DNA from: Sinomonas susongensis
Lineage (GTDB): Bacteria > Actinomycetota > Actinomycetes > Actinomycetales > Micrococcaceae
Assembly: GCF_005877005.1 (NCBI RefSeq)
Contig: NZ_SSNH01000011.1
Span: 46,657 to 110,656 of the forward strand
DNA length: 64,000 nucleotides
Direction of reading: 5' to 3'
The notes below the pieces were generated by a model, which had not been told where the DNA came from, ran no database searches, and saw nothing but the letters and a program-made list of their open reading frames with translations. Shown here piece after piece: positions 1 to 9,335 of the stretch. Every line of letters starts with the position of its first letter. Within the stretch, counting starts at the first letter, position 1. The position numbers were made by a program, and so were the translations under genes.

Positions 1-1387
1 CGAGGGTGATGGTGCCGAGGTGGTCGTCGGGGTAGCCGGTCGCGTTCTGGAACGTCTTGCCGTCGACAGTGAGGGTCGGGGTGCACTGGACCTTGAGGTC
101 TGGGGTCGCTCCTTGGCGGAAGAGCGCGAGCGAGTCGACGGTCTTGAAGATCGAGCCGGGCGCGTACTGGCCGAGCATTGCGGTGTTGTAGCCATTGCTG
201 CCGGGGCCGCTCGCCGCGGCGAGCACCGAGCCGTCCGACGGGCGGATCGCCACGACGGCCGACGCCGGCCCGACCGACGCGAGCGTGTCGTCGGCGAGCT
301 GCTGGAGCTTCGGGTCGAGCGTCGTGCGGAGCGGGGTTCCCGCCTGGGCAGGGACCGTGAACAGCGTGCGGGGCTGGTCCGGCTGGGTTGGGGACGACTG
401 CTGGCTCCCAGCTTGGGATCCGGAGGACGACGACGGACTGGGGCTCGCGCTCGACGTCGCCGACGCGCCGTCTTGGTGTACCGCGAGAACCGTCAGGCCG
501 TCCTTTCCGCGCAGCTGATCGTCGTATTTCGCCTCGAGCCCGCCCTGGCCGGTCTGGTCGCCCGCGTGCAGCTCGGCGTTGGACTTCTGGATCTGCTCGG
601 CGGTCGCATCGCCGACTGTCCCCAGCACGGCACGGGCGAACTCGCGGGTCGGGGCGAGCGGCAGGGTGCCGTCAAGCGCGAACGCGCCCGGGATCGCGGC
701 GATCTGGTCGTCTGTCGGCGTTCGTCCGGGCACGTTGCGCAGCACGACGGCTTGGACGAACGCCTGAGGCCCGGAGGCCGCGACCTGTCGCGAGTACTCG
801 GCCGGGTCGAGGCCCACGAGGGCGGCGAGCGCGCGGGCCGAGGAGTCGAGGGCAGAAGAGGGGGTCTTCGCCTTGTCGATGCCCACCCGCTTGACGGGCC
901 TCTCCGTGACGAGCTGGGCATCGTTGGCCCCGAGGATGTCGCCGCGGGCGGGCGCCGTCGTCCGAAGCATGAGGACCTCGCCTGCCTGGAGCCCGGGGGC
1001 GAGGAGCCCCGGCGCCCACTTCGCACCCCAGTGCCCGTTCGACTGGGCGATCTCCGCCGTCGTCGTGTACTTCCATTCGCGGCCCGAGAGATCCCAGCGG
1101 AAGTCGAGCGGCACGGACATGGTGCCGTTCGAGCTCGTGGCCTGGCCCGCCGTGACGGCCGGCTTGACGTCGCCGAGCCCTGCGACGACCGTCTTGAGCT
1201 GATCCTGGGCCGCGGACGGGTCCGTTCCGGTGAAGGTCACGTGGGAGACGTCGAGCGACGAGAGCCCAGTGCTGAGCTCTTTCGCGGCGGCTTCGGCGGC
1301 GGCCTTCGACCCGTCGTCGCACGACGTCAGGACGGCTCCCACGAGGAAGGCTGTCAAGACAAGCGAAGCGGCGCGAATGTTCCCCAC
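1..1387 (-). CDS. Lipoprotein penicillin-binding protein (MecA-like), truncated by the window edge
   Basis: This is a peptidoglycan transpeptidase that would cross-link peptide stems on the outer face of the membrane. The GTG start opens a lipoprotein signal peptide ending in an LTSC lipobox at about residue 23. An NTF2-like MecA-type N-terminal domain follows, then a PBP dimerisation region containing the sequence ARGDILGAND, a Ser-rich linker, and the start of the transpeptidase domain. The catalytic SxxK motif is visible as GSIFK, with Ser412 and Lys415. The reading frame stays open to the edge, so the SxN and KTG motifs lie outside and at least 462 residues are present. It lies 50 bp downstream of an SDR gene on the same strand and may share its transcript. 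The family call is firm; the exact PBP class is inferred. Confidence 0.88.
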   Translation of the reverse strand, partial: MGNIRAASLVLTAFLVGAVLTSCDDGSKAAAEAAAKELSTGLSSLDVSHVTFTGTDPSAAQDQLKTVVAGLGDVKPAVTAGQATSSNGTMSVPLDFRWDLSGREWKYTTTAEIAQSNGHWGAKWAPGLLAPGLQAGEVLMLRTTAPARGDILGANDAQLVTERPVKRVGIDKAKTPSSALDSSARALAALVGLDPAEYSRQVAASGPQAFVQAVVLRNVPGRTPTDDQIAAIPGAFALDGTLPLAPTREFARAVLGTVGDATAEQIQKSNAELHAGDQTGQGGLEAKYDDQLRGKDGLTVLAVHQDGASATSSASPSPSSSSGSQAGSQQSSPTQPDQPRTLFTVPAQAGTPLRTTLDPKLQQLADDTLASVGPASAVVAIRPSDGSVLAAASGPGSNGYNTAMLGQYAPGSIFKTVDSLALFRQGATPDLKVQCTPTLTVDGKTFQNATGYPDDHLGTITL

Positions 1388-1436
1388 CGGCTCAGCCTAC
1401 TGGCGCCTCACGGCCGCACCTAGAATGCTGCGTCGG

Positions 1437-2522
1437 TTAGTCAGAATGCTGGGGAAAGCCCCGTCGAGGCCTAGCCTTGGGGAATCGATCCGAGTTCGTG
1501 CGGACGATCCCGAGCCGAAGGAGGCTCTCGGCGCACGAGACCGCCGCTTCCTCGTTCGGGCGCGGCTCCCACTGGAGGAGGCTGCGGGCTCTCGCGTTGC
1601 TCGCTGCCCGGATGACGTTGAGCTGGGGCGAGATCTCCCGCACGGGAGGGACGACGGCGGCGAGCGCCTTGAAGACCCACGCCGGCGCCGTGCGGGTGGT
1701 CACCTTCGAAGCGGCCGCGCCGAGGGCGCGACGCAACGCGAGGGCGATCTCATGGAACGAGATCGGCTGCCCGGCGACGGCAAGGAAGCGCTTGCCCACG
1801 GCATCGGGATTCGTCATCGCCCGAACGTGCAGGTCGGCGACGTCACGGACGTCGACGACGTTCATCCACATCGGCGGGGCCGCGGGAAGCTGGCCGCTCA
1901 GGAGGGTCGAGACAATCCGGACGGAGCTCGAGAGGTCCGGGCCGAGCACGGGCCCGAGGATGCCGACCGGGTTCACGACGGCGAGCTCGAGGCTTCCGCC
2001 CTGCCGCTCCACGAAGTCCCACGCCGCCCGCTCTGCGACGGTCTTCGACTTCACGTAAGGGGTGATCTCGGGCGCGTCCGGATCGGTCCAGTCGCCCTCG
2101 TCGAAGATGTGGTGCACGTCCTCGTGCCCGTAGCCGACCGCAGCGAACGAGGACGTCAGGACGACCCGCCGGACCCCGCCGTCGCGCGCGGCCCGCAGTA
2201 CGCGAAGGGCACCGTCGCGGGCTGGAACTACGAGCTCGTCTGGATCCTTCGGCTGCCGGCTCGGGAACGGGGAGGCGACGTGGAGCACGTAGTCGGCCCC
2301 GGACACGGCCTCGGCCCAGCCCTGGTCGGACCGGAGGTCCGCAGCGTAGTAGGCGACGCGCTCCTGGTGCGGCGCGCCCGCCACGGCCAGCATCTGCTCG
2401 ACGTCGGGCTGGCGGCCGAGGGAACGCAGCGTGGTTCGGACATCGTGGCCGCCCGTGAGGAGCTGGGCGATAGCGTGGGCGGCCAGGAACCCCGAGCCGC
2501 CGGTCACGACTACCGTCGGCAC
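1437..2522 (-). CDS. NAD(P)-dependent epimerase/reductase (extended SDR, dihydroflavonol-reductase-like)
   Basis: This 361-residue protein is a Rossmann-fold oxidoreductase of the atypical or extended short-chain dehydrogenase class. The dinucleotide-binding motif TGGSGFLAAH sits at the N-terminus, and the catalytic YxxxK appears as YVKSK near residue 165, after the LTSSFAAVG strand. The family includes aldehyde and dihydroflavonol reductases, so the substrate cannot be named. The GTG start was chosen because the TGGSGF motif follows within ten codons and because it lies only 7 bp past the stop of the upstream CYTH-CHAD gene, which suggests translational coupling. The frame is also open further upstream, but that stretch is antisense-like sequence within the CYTH-CHAD gene. 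Confidence 0.88.
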   Translation of the reverse strand: MPTVVVTGGSGFLAAHAIAQLLTGGHDVRTTLRSLGRQPDVEQMLAVAGAPHQERVAYYAADLRSDQGWAEAVSGADYVLHVASPFPSRQPKDPDELVVPARDGALRVLRAARDGGVRRVVLTSSFAAVGYGHEDVHHIFDEGDWTDPDAPEITPYVKSKTVAERAAWDFVERQGGSLELAVVNPVGILGPVLGPDLSSSVRIVSTLLSGQLPAAPPMWMNVVDVRDVADLHVRAMTNPDAVGKRFLAVAGQPISFHEIALALRRALGAAASKVTTRTAPAWVFKALAAVVPPVREISPQLNVIRAASNARARSLLQWEPRPNEEAAVSCAESLLRLGIVRTNSDRFPKARPRRGFPQHSD

Positions 2523-2529
2523 GGCTCGG

Positions 2530-4074
2530 TCATCCCTTGACCCCGAGCTTCGCGGAGAGCTTCGGCAGCAGGCGCTCGTAGCGCGCCTCCGCTTCCTCGG
2601 CGAGCCGGAGCTCCCTCGCGTGCAGGCGCCCATAAGTGAACGCGTTCTCGCCGCGGCCGTACGCCTCGACCCCGATCCTGCGCACGAGGTCCGCAGTGAT
2701 GATGCAGTCCTGGTGCTCGCCGAGCACCTTCTGGATCTTCTGGGCCCGGCGCCCGAGGCGTGCTGCCTTCTTGGCGTCGAAGGGGGCTGCGGCCTCGGCA
2801 GCGTACCTGAGGCGTTTGGCTGCCTTGCGCACATCGTGGAGCCCGACGTCGTGCTTCTCCGTGCCCTCGAGGTCCTCGGCGGTGCGGATCGCCGCACCCA
2901 GGCGCTTGGTGTCACGGCGCACGACGCCGGAGACACTCGCCTTGGTCTGCCACTTCCCGTCGGCTTCGGTGACCGAAGCCGCGAGCGCGCTGACACCGTC
3001 GATGAGGCGGAAGTACCGCTCCGAGTGCATGGCGGCGGTGAGCTCCCTTGCCGCCTCGCTGTGCTCGGCTCCCAGTGACTCGTCGAAGGACCGCCTCACG
3101 GGCCCGAGCACGAGCTCAGACGGTTCGTTGTCCACCTGCTCGCGAAGGCGGTCGCGCATGACCTCGGCGTCCCGCAGCCGGCCGAGGACCTGGCCCAGCC
3201 ACTGGAGCTCGTCGCGCAGCGCTCGCTCGGTCTCGGGATCGAGGTCCTTGCGGAACGCGGAGAGGCACGAGCGAAGGCGGCGGACCGCGACACGGAGCTT
3301 GTGGACAGAGTCGGGGACCGCTGCGCGCACCTGAGGGTCCAGTTCTTCCCAGTGGGCGAGCTGCTCCGCTACATAGTCGGCGAATGCCCGCTGGCCCTTC
3401 GCGGGCCGCTGTGCCTTCCGTGGACCCTTCCCCGGGCGGTGCCCGTTGAGGGCGGCCGTCTTGGGAGCCGCTTTGGCGGGAGGCGGAGTCGAGGCCGCGA
3501 GGGTCAGGAGCGAACTGCTGCGGCTCCCCGGTTCCGCCCCCGATTCGGCGAACGCCGCCTGAAGCTCCTTCGCGAGCCTCTTGTTCCGGGGCTCACGAAC
3601 CTCGTAGTCCCACAGCCGCCACGCCCGCGGCGAGCCGTTCGCGAAGAGGGGCTCCGCACGGTGGTGCTCGTCGGCCGCCTCGGCCAGCTCGCCGCCGTCG
3701 TCCGCCACCAGCAGGGCGACCCTGCGGACGATCGTGACGTCGGCGCTCCGCACGAGGTGCCGGCCCCGCAGGTAGAACTGGAGCCCATCGGTCAGCGACT
3801 CCGGTGGGGACTGATGCGAACCCAAGGGTTCGACGGCTGTCCGCCCATCGGGGAGCTCGAGGTGCCACCCTTCGAGGGGGCCGCCTGAGCGGCGGTACAC
3901 GACAATGCCGTGGGAGCCGAGCCGGAAGTCCTCGGTGTCGAAGAATTGCTCCTCGAAGACGAGATCCTCTCCGCTGCGGACCTGGGCGACGCCGGTCAAC
4001 CCATCGAACTCGGGGAAGCGGCCGGCCGCGGACGCATCGAATGTGCGACGGGCTACCGAAGGGGTCCTGGCCAT
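2530..4074 (-). CDS. CYTH and CHAD domain protein
   Basis: The 514-residue protein has an N-terminal CYTH (triphosphate tunnel) region to about residue 200, a basic Pro/Ala/Lys-rich linker (about 205-235), and a C-terminal CHAD helical domain that begins with VHKLRVAVRRLRSCLSAF and repeats a second HDVRKAAKRLRYAAE helix. CYTH enzymes hydrolyse triphosphates and CHAD domains bind polyphosphate, so a role in polyphosphate or triphosphate metabolism is expected from family knowledge. The usual ExExK signature at the very start of CYTH domains is not visible; the protein starts directly with a strand resembling TFDAS, so catalysis is doubtful. It heads a minus-strand series with the epimerase and the PBP, and is divergent from the MaoC-like gene. 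Confidence 0.88.
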   Translation of the reverse strand: MARTPSVARRTFDASAAGRFPEFDGLTGVAQVRSGEDLVFEEQFFDTEDFRLGSHGIVVYRRSGGPLEGWHLELPDGRTAVEPLGSHQSPPESLTDGLQFYLRGRHLVRSADVTIVRRVALLVADDGGELAEAADEHHRAEPLFANGSPRAWRLWDYEVREPRNKRLAKELQAAFAESGAEPGSRSSSLLTLAASTPPPAKAAPKTAALNGHRPGKGPRKAQRPAKGQRAFADYVAEQLAHWEELDPQVRAAVPDSVHKLRVAVRRLRSCLSAFRKDLDPETERALRDELQWLGQVLGRLRDAEVMRDRLREQVDNEPSELVLGPVRRSFDESLGAEHSEAARELTAAMHSERYFRLIDGVSALAASVTEADGKWQTKASVSGVVRRDTKRLGAAIRTAEDLEGTEKHDVGLHDVRKAAKRLRYAAEAAAPFDAKKAARLGRRAQKIQKVLGEHQDCIITADLVRRIGVEAYGRGENAFTYGRLHARELRLAEEAEARYERLLPKLSAKLGVKG

Positions 4075-4134
4075 AGCGCATTGTAGATCCGGTCACGAGT
4101 GAGAATGAATGGCGGAATGGAAAGGAATCCAGAA

Positions 4135-4584
4135 ATGCCCTTGTACCTCGACGACCTGCGGGCCGGCCAGACCTTCGTGACGCCGGGACGCACCATCACG
4201 GAGGCGGACGTGATGTCCTTCGCTGCCTGGACCAACGACAACAATCAAGTGCACACGGACGCGGAATTCGCCAAGCACACCCGCTACGGCCAACGGATCG
4301 TCCACGGCATGCTCGGCGCGTCCCTGTGCCTGGGACTCATAGCGCGCACAGGAGTCTTCGAGGGAAGTGCCGTCGCTCTGCTCGGGATCGACCAATGGCA
4401 GTTCACTGCGCCCGTCTTCATCGGAGACACGCTCACGTGCACGGTCGAGATCCTCTCGACGCGACCCACGAGTTCGGGCCAGTACGGAATCGTCGAGCGC
4501 CAGCTGACCTTGCGCAACCAGCACGGGGAGACCGTCCAGACCGGACGCATGGATGTGATGGTCACGACCGGTCCCGTCGGCTGA
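4135..4584 (+). CDS. MaoC-like (R)-hydratase family protein
   Basis: This is a single hot-dog fold protein of 149 residues. The hydratase motif of the MaoC/R-hydratase family is visible as AAWTNDNNQVHTD, which carries the Asp and His catalytic pair about 30-40 residues from the start, followed by GQRIVHGMLGASL. Family members hydrate enoyl-CoA or related thioesters, and many act in fatty acid or polyketide turnover; the substrate here is unknown. An ATG 36 bp upstream is possible, but the chosen ATG has an AAGGA ribosome site 8 bases before it and starts directly at the conserved fold. The gene is divergent from the CYTH-CHAD gene. Confidence 0.85.
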   Translation: MPLYLDDLRAGQTFVTPGRTITEADVMSFAAWTNDNNQVHTDAEFAKHTRYGQRIVHGMLGASLCLGLIARTGVFEGSAVALLGIDQWQFTAPVFIGDTLTCTVEILSTRPTSSGQYGIVERQLTLRNQHGETVQTGRMDVMVTTGPVG

Positions 4585-4670
4585 CGCCCAATCGATCAGG
4601 AATCGAGAAGCGGCCAAGGCGATAGGGACCTAGGGTGAGGGTTGGGAATGAACCATTGTCAGGAGGACTA

Positions 4671-5135
4671 ATGCCCTACACCGTTGACTTCGAGAAAGTG
4701 TCCACAACCGGGTTGGAAACGTCCCCGGTAGCCGACGCGCTGGCAGGGCTGCGGGCCAATGAGGCCCGCTATTTCAAGAACAAGTACGATCACGTCTTCA
4801 CCGTCACGCCCGCGAGCGAGGCACCCGAAACGCTCGACTGGGTGAGCCGCATCCTTTCTGAAGAACGCAACCTCGTCATTTCCTCCCGACCGCTCGAGGT
4901 GACCTCCTTCGAGGTGGAGGGTTTCCGAATGGCCTATGTGTTCTACGAATCGGGGCTCTCGATCAACGTGATGTACGGCATCGAGGACGGAGCGAAGCGG
5001 GCAGTGGGATTCAAGCTGGCCGAGGGAATGGAAGTGCCTGAGGAACTGGCGGCCAGCTTCAAGTTCGCGCGCCAGAAGTCGAGGCTCGCGGGGACCATTC
5101 GCGGCTCGTTCTTCGTCATCAAGGGCGAGTACTGA
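4671..5135 (+). CDS. Conserved hypothetical protein, 154 aa
   Basis: I do not recognise a named domain. The protein is soluble, slightly basic at the C-terminus and lacks a signal peptide or membrane segment. It has recognisable internal order: an N-terminal helix-rich stretch (ADALAGLRANEARYFKNKYD), a central beta-rich part with SRPLEVTSFEVEGF, and a C-terminal RGSFFVIKGEY strand. The ATG follows a perfect AGGAGGA ribosome site, which fixes the start and supports real expression. It is preceded by the MaoC-like gene in the same direction and converges with the hrpB-like gene. From memory, similar proteins occur in related Micrococcaceae, but that could not be checked. Confidence 0.8.
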   Translation: MPYTVDFEKVSTTGLETSPVADALAGLRANEARYFKNKYDHVFTVTPASEAPETLDWVSRILSEERNLVISSRPLEVTSFEVEGFRMAYVFYESGLSINVMYGIEDGAKRAVGFKLAEGMEVPEELAASFKFARQKSRLAGTIRGSFFVIKGEY

Positions 5136-5189
5136 ACGAGGATCGGTCCTGAGGGGCCCCCGGCCGTCTCCCGTTCCGACGCCCAGCGC

Positions 5190-7824
5190 TCACCGACCCT
5201 CGAGGCGCCGCTTGGTCTTCGCGCTCGCGACCGCCGTCCAGGGATCCTCCGGCCACGGGTGCTTGGGGTACCGCCCTCGCATTTCGGACCGGACCTGGGC
5301 GTAGGGGCCGGACCAGAATGAGGCCAGGTCGTCGGTGATGGCGAGGGGGCGGCCCGCCGGGGACAGCAGGTGGAAGAGCACGGGCACGCGCCCGTCCACG
5401 AGGCGTGGCGTCTCCGCCCACCCGAAGCACTCCTGAAGCTTGACCGCGACGACCGGCCGAGCGCCGTCGTCGGCTCCGATCTCGCCCACGGCCGGATACT
5501 CGATGCGCACGCGGGAGCCGCTCGGAACCTCGAGCCGCTCGGGCGCGAGCTCGCCGAAGCGCGCTGCCGCGGGCCACGGCAGGAGCCGCCGGAGGGGCTC
5601 GGCGAGGTCAATGCCCCGCATCGGGGCCCCGCCTGCGAGCGCCTCGAGCTCAGGACCGAGCCATTCGTCGAGCCGTGCGAGGAGCGCGGCCTCGGAGACA
5701 TCGGGCCACGGCTCGCCGAGCTCGCGGTGCACGAGCGCGAGCCGGCGCCGCAGCGCCTCCGCGGCGGGCGACCATCCGATGACGCCCAATCCGTCCGCCG
5801 CCAGCGCACGGGCGACGGCGGCGCGACCGTCCGCGGGGGACGGCCGGACGGGTGTCGACGAGAGCACGATCGCCCCGAGCCGGGCTTCCCGCCTCGCGAC
5901 GATTCGCCCAGTTTCGTACCGCGCCTCGACCTCTTCGCTCAGAAGGTGACCGGCCGCAAACTCCGCGGCAGCCCGATCGAACGGGGCGGCCGCACGCACG
6001 ATGGCTCCCGTGCCCGCCGCGTCGCGACCCTCGGCACGTGCAACGTCTGCGATCGCAAGCCATTCGTGGCCGGCGAGCGGGCTTCCCGAGGGCAGCCCAG
6101 CGCGCGTTCCCGATGCGAGCAGATAGCGCTCCTCCGCGCCGGGCACCCGCCGTGCCACAAGCCTCGGGAAGGCGAGGGCGACGACGAGGGCCACCCGCTG
6201 CGCATCCGTCTCCGGCAGCGGAGCACGTGGCTCCGCGTTCCCGCCGGCCCGCGGATGTTCGCGTGCGATGCGCTCCAAGCGCCGCACGTCGTCATCCCAT
6301 GAACGTGCAGACGCGTCGTGCCCTGAGCGAAGCGAGGCGAGAAGCCGAGGAAGGTCTGCCCCGGGCGGGCGCAGGTCCCGCGCGACGAGGGCGACCGTCT
6401 CGGCCGCGACGCGGGCGCCAACGAGGGGCGTTCCCTCGAGCAGGGCGCGACCGAGGCGCGGGTCGGCAGGTATTCCGGCGAGGGTGCGCCCGAGGTCGGT
6501 CGCGAGGCCTTCCTTGGTGATGGCCCCGAGATCGTCGAGCGTCCGCGTGGCGTCCTCGAGCGCAGAGGGGGGCGGGGCATCGGGGAGAGCGAGACCACGG
6601 CCGCCGGGTGCTCCCCAGCATGCGAGGACCAGAGCTGCCTCCGTGAGGTCCGAGGTCGCGATTTCCGGGGTGGACTGTGCTGGCGCTGCCGCGTAGGAGC
6701 GCTCGTCGTAGCACCGGACCGCGCGCCCCGGTCCCTGCCGCGCGGCGCGCCCGGCCCGCTGCTCTGCGGACGCGCGCGAGCAGGACACCGTGACGAGTCC
6801 CGTCATCCCTCGGCCGGCATCCCGCCGGGGTTCGCGAGAAAGGCCGGAGTCGATCACGAGCCGCACGCCTGGGACGGTGAGCGAGGATTCGGCGAGGGCG
6901 GTCGAGACCACGATCCGGGGCGGGTCCCCGGGCCGCCGCCCGCCGACGGCCCGATCCTGCTCGGCTGACGCAGCCTGACCGTGGAGTTCGAGCACTTCTC
7001 TCTTCACGCCGTCCCGACGTGCCCGCAGCCGCTCGGCGACGGCACGGACCTCGCGGACCCCGGGCAGGAAGACGAGCGCGTCAACCTGCTGGCCGGTCCT
7101 GAGCAGACGGGAATGCTCATCGGCGGTGGTCTCGGCGACGTGGTCGAGGAATCCCCTTGTCACTCCGCGCTCGTCGAGGCGCGGAACGGACGACGGCGCC
7201 CACGCCACCTCGAGTGGGTGCAGCGCGGCCGGTGAGTCGACGACGGGTGCCGGGTCTCCGCCGTCGTCCGCGAGGAGCTCGGCGAAGCGGCGAGCGTCGA
7301 CAGTTGCGGACATCGCCACGAGTGCGAGGTCGCCTCTCAGCGCGCGCACGTCCGCGAGCATGCCGACTGCAAGGTCTGTCTCGAGGCCGCGCTCGTGCAC
7401 CTCGTCGAGGATGACCGCGGCCGTGCCCTCAAGCGCGGGGTCGGCGAGGAGCCGCCGGAGGAGGATGCCCGGTGTCACGAATTCAACGAGCGTTCCCGAG
7501 CCGACCTTCCTTTCGCCGCGGACGGTGAAACCGACTCGGTCGCCCAGAGGGGTTCCGTCCAGCGCCGCGAGGTGCCGGGCCGCTGCCCGCACCGCGATGC
7601 GCCGCGGCTGGGTGACGACGACGCGCGGTGGCCGGCGCCCATTCGTCCGCCCGCACGGCTACAAGATTGGCGACGAGCGGCGGAATGAGGGTCGTCTTCC
7701 CAGTCCCCGGCGGGGCCTGCACGACGGCGGCCGCACCCTCAAGCGCGAGGGCGCGCGTGAGCCGGTCCTCGATCTGGGCAACGACGAGACCGGACCCTAT
7801 GGCCTCGAGATCGAACTGGCGCAC
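5190..7824 (-). pseudogene. hrpB: HrpB-type ATP-dependent helicase, frame broken after Walker A
   Basis: This gene encodes a DEAH-box superfamily 2 RNA helicase of the HrpB family, about 877 residues if the frame is restored. The N-terminal part carries Walker A (QAPPGTGKTTLIPP) in one frame. The next motif, TQPRRIA, and everything after it (LDEVHERG Walker B, MSATVDARR motif III, the helicase C domain and the HrpB C-terminal domain) lie in a second frame that can only start internally at the GTG at 7592. The junction is near 7626, where one base must be skipped or two restored in a GCGCG tract. The first frame ends at 7483. This may be a true disruption or a sequence error. A GTG just past the upstream gene's stop is the best start; an ATG at 7887 is also in frame. 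Confidence 0.75.
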
Positions 7825-7829
7825 CAAGC

Positions 7830-9287
7830 TCAGGGGGCACTGCTTTCCACCGGCTCCCGCGGCTTCCACAGGCTCGCGAGCGTCCACCGGTCAGGTGCCC
7901 CATCGAAGGCACCGCCTTGGGGGTCGTCCTCCCTGCTTCGGCGGATCGGATCCGAGGTGGGATCGTAGATGTCCGCCACGACGTGGAGGCACACGTAGAG
8001 CAGGGTGATCATGTGAACGACGACAGCCAGGACGTAATACGGGGTGTCGATGTTGTTCTGGACGGGCCCGTTGCTCGTGGTCCACCCGATGTACATCCAG
8101 ACCGCGACCCAATGCAGGGCCTCACCTGCCATCCACACGAGGAAGTCACGCCAACGTGGGCGCGCAAGGGCGAACAACGGAATGAGCCACACGACGTACT
8201 GGGGCGAGTAGACCTTTCCGGTGAGGACGAATGCGGCGACGACGAGGAAGGCGAGCTGGGCAACGCGGGGCCGGCGCGGAGCGTGGAGCGCGATGAAGGC
8301 GATGGCCAGGCAGCACAGGCCGAACGCCACGACGAACATCGTGTTGGTCGTGGCTGCTGAGAGCTTGGCCAGATGCATGCGGTCGGCGAGCAGGTTCCAC
8401 GAGTAGTAGGCGGATGAGAAGCTGGGGTCGCGGTTCGTCGAGAACGCGAAGAAGAAGGACCAGTCGCGGGAGTTCGCGAGCGCTGCTGGGAAATCGACGA
8501 CGAACCACGCGAGCACGGCCGACCCAATCGCGACGAGGGTCTGGCGCCAACGGCCGGTCCGGAGGGCAAGCAGCACGAACACGCTGAGGACCAGGACGGG
8601 ATAGAACTTGGTGGCCGTGCCGAGGCCGATCGCGGCCCCTGCGAGCGCTGGGTGGTTGCGCGAGAACGCGAGCAAGCCCAGAGCCAGGAGGGCGACGGCC
8701 CACATGTCCCAGTTGATGAACCCCGAGAGGATGATCCCCGGGGCGATCGCGACCAAGGCGGCGTCCCAGGGCCTGCGGGGATTCGAGCGGGCCGTAGCGA
8801 TCACGGTGATCAGCCACATGACGGCGACGAGGATCGCGTTGATGTCGAAATAGGTCGTCGCCCGCGCATCCGTGGCGCCTACCCCGGGAACGAGGAGCGC
8901 GGTGAAGCCCGCGATGAGGGACGTGATGACGGGGTACTCGAAGAGGGCGCTGTGCGAGAAGAGGGGGAGGACACCGTCCGCGAGGCCGCGCTCCTTGAAG
9001 AGCGTCGGAAAGTCCGAGTAGCACGTCGCGTAGAACTCGGTAGGCGGATTCCAGCCGACTGCCTGGCAGTAGCCCTTCATGAGGACGCCGGCGATTGCCG
9101 CGATCACCGTGAGGATGATGAGCACCAGTTCGGCGGTCCACCACCCGCTGCGCACAAGACCCGGTGCGGCGTGGTTGCCGAGAGGGCCACCGACTGCCTC
9201 AGAGAGCGTGTGGACGAGGGGATCGTTTCGGCTCGGCGAGATGACGGCGCGGGGCGCCCGCCCGCCGTCGTCCGCGGTCGGTTCCAT
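7830..9287 (-). CDS. Multi-pass membrane glycosyltransferase, GT87 (DUF2029)-like
   Basis: This 485-residue integral membrane protein has about ten to twelve hydrophobic helices, beginning with LVLIILTVIAAIAGVLM. It has the layout of GT-C polyprenol-phosphate-sugar-dependent transferases: a large first loop (WNPPTEFYATCYSDF) after the first helix, an acidic-aromatic motif FINWDMWAV, and the recurring GTATKFYPVLVL and YSPQYVVWLIPL segments typical of family GT87. Related actinobacterial enzymes add mannose or arabinose to lipoglycans; the sugar here is unknown. The ATG is chosen because a GGAG site lies just ahead of it; an upstream start four codons earlier is possible. Its stop lies beside or inside the start of hrpB, which suggests a shared transcript. 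Confidence 0.82.
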   Translation of the reverse strand: MEPTADDGGRAPRAVISPSRNDPLVHTLSEAVGGPLGNHAAPGLVRSGWWTAELVLIILTVIAAIAGVLMKGYCQAVGWNPPTEFYATCYSDFPTLFKERGLADGVLPLFSHSALFEYPVITSLIAGFTALLVPGVGATDARATTYFDINAILVAVMWLITVIATARSNPRRPWDAALVAIAPGIILSGFINWDMWAVALLALGLLAFSRNHPALAGAAIGLGTATKFYPVLVLSVFVLLALRTGRWRQTLVAIGSAVLAWFVVDFPAALANSRDWSFFFAFSTNRDPSFSSAYYSWNLLADRMHLAKLSAATTNTMFVVAFGLCCLAIAFIALHAPRRPRVAQLAFLVVAAFVLTGKVYSPQYVVWLIPLFALARPRWRDFLVWMAGEALHWVAVWMYIGWTTSNGPVQNNIDTPYYVLAVVVHMITLLYVCLHVVADIYDPTSDPIRRSREDDPQGGAFDGAPDRWTLASLWKPREPVESSAP

Positions 9288-9335
9288 GGCTCCGAGCATA
9301 CCGGGGAGGTCTGACAGGGCACCGGAGTGCTGTGC

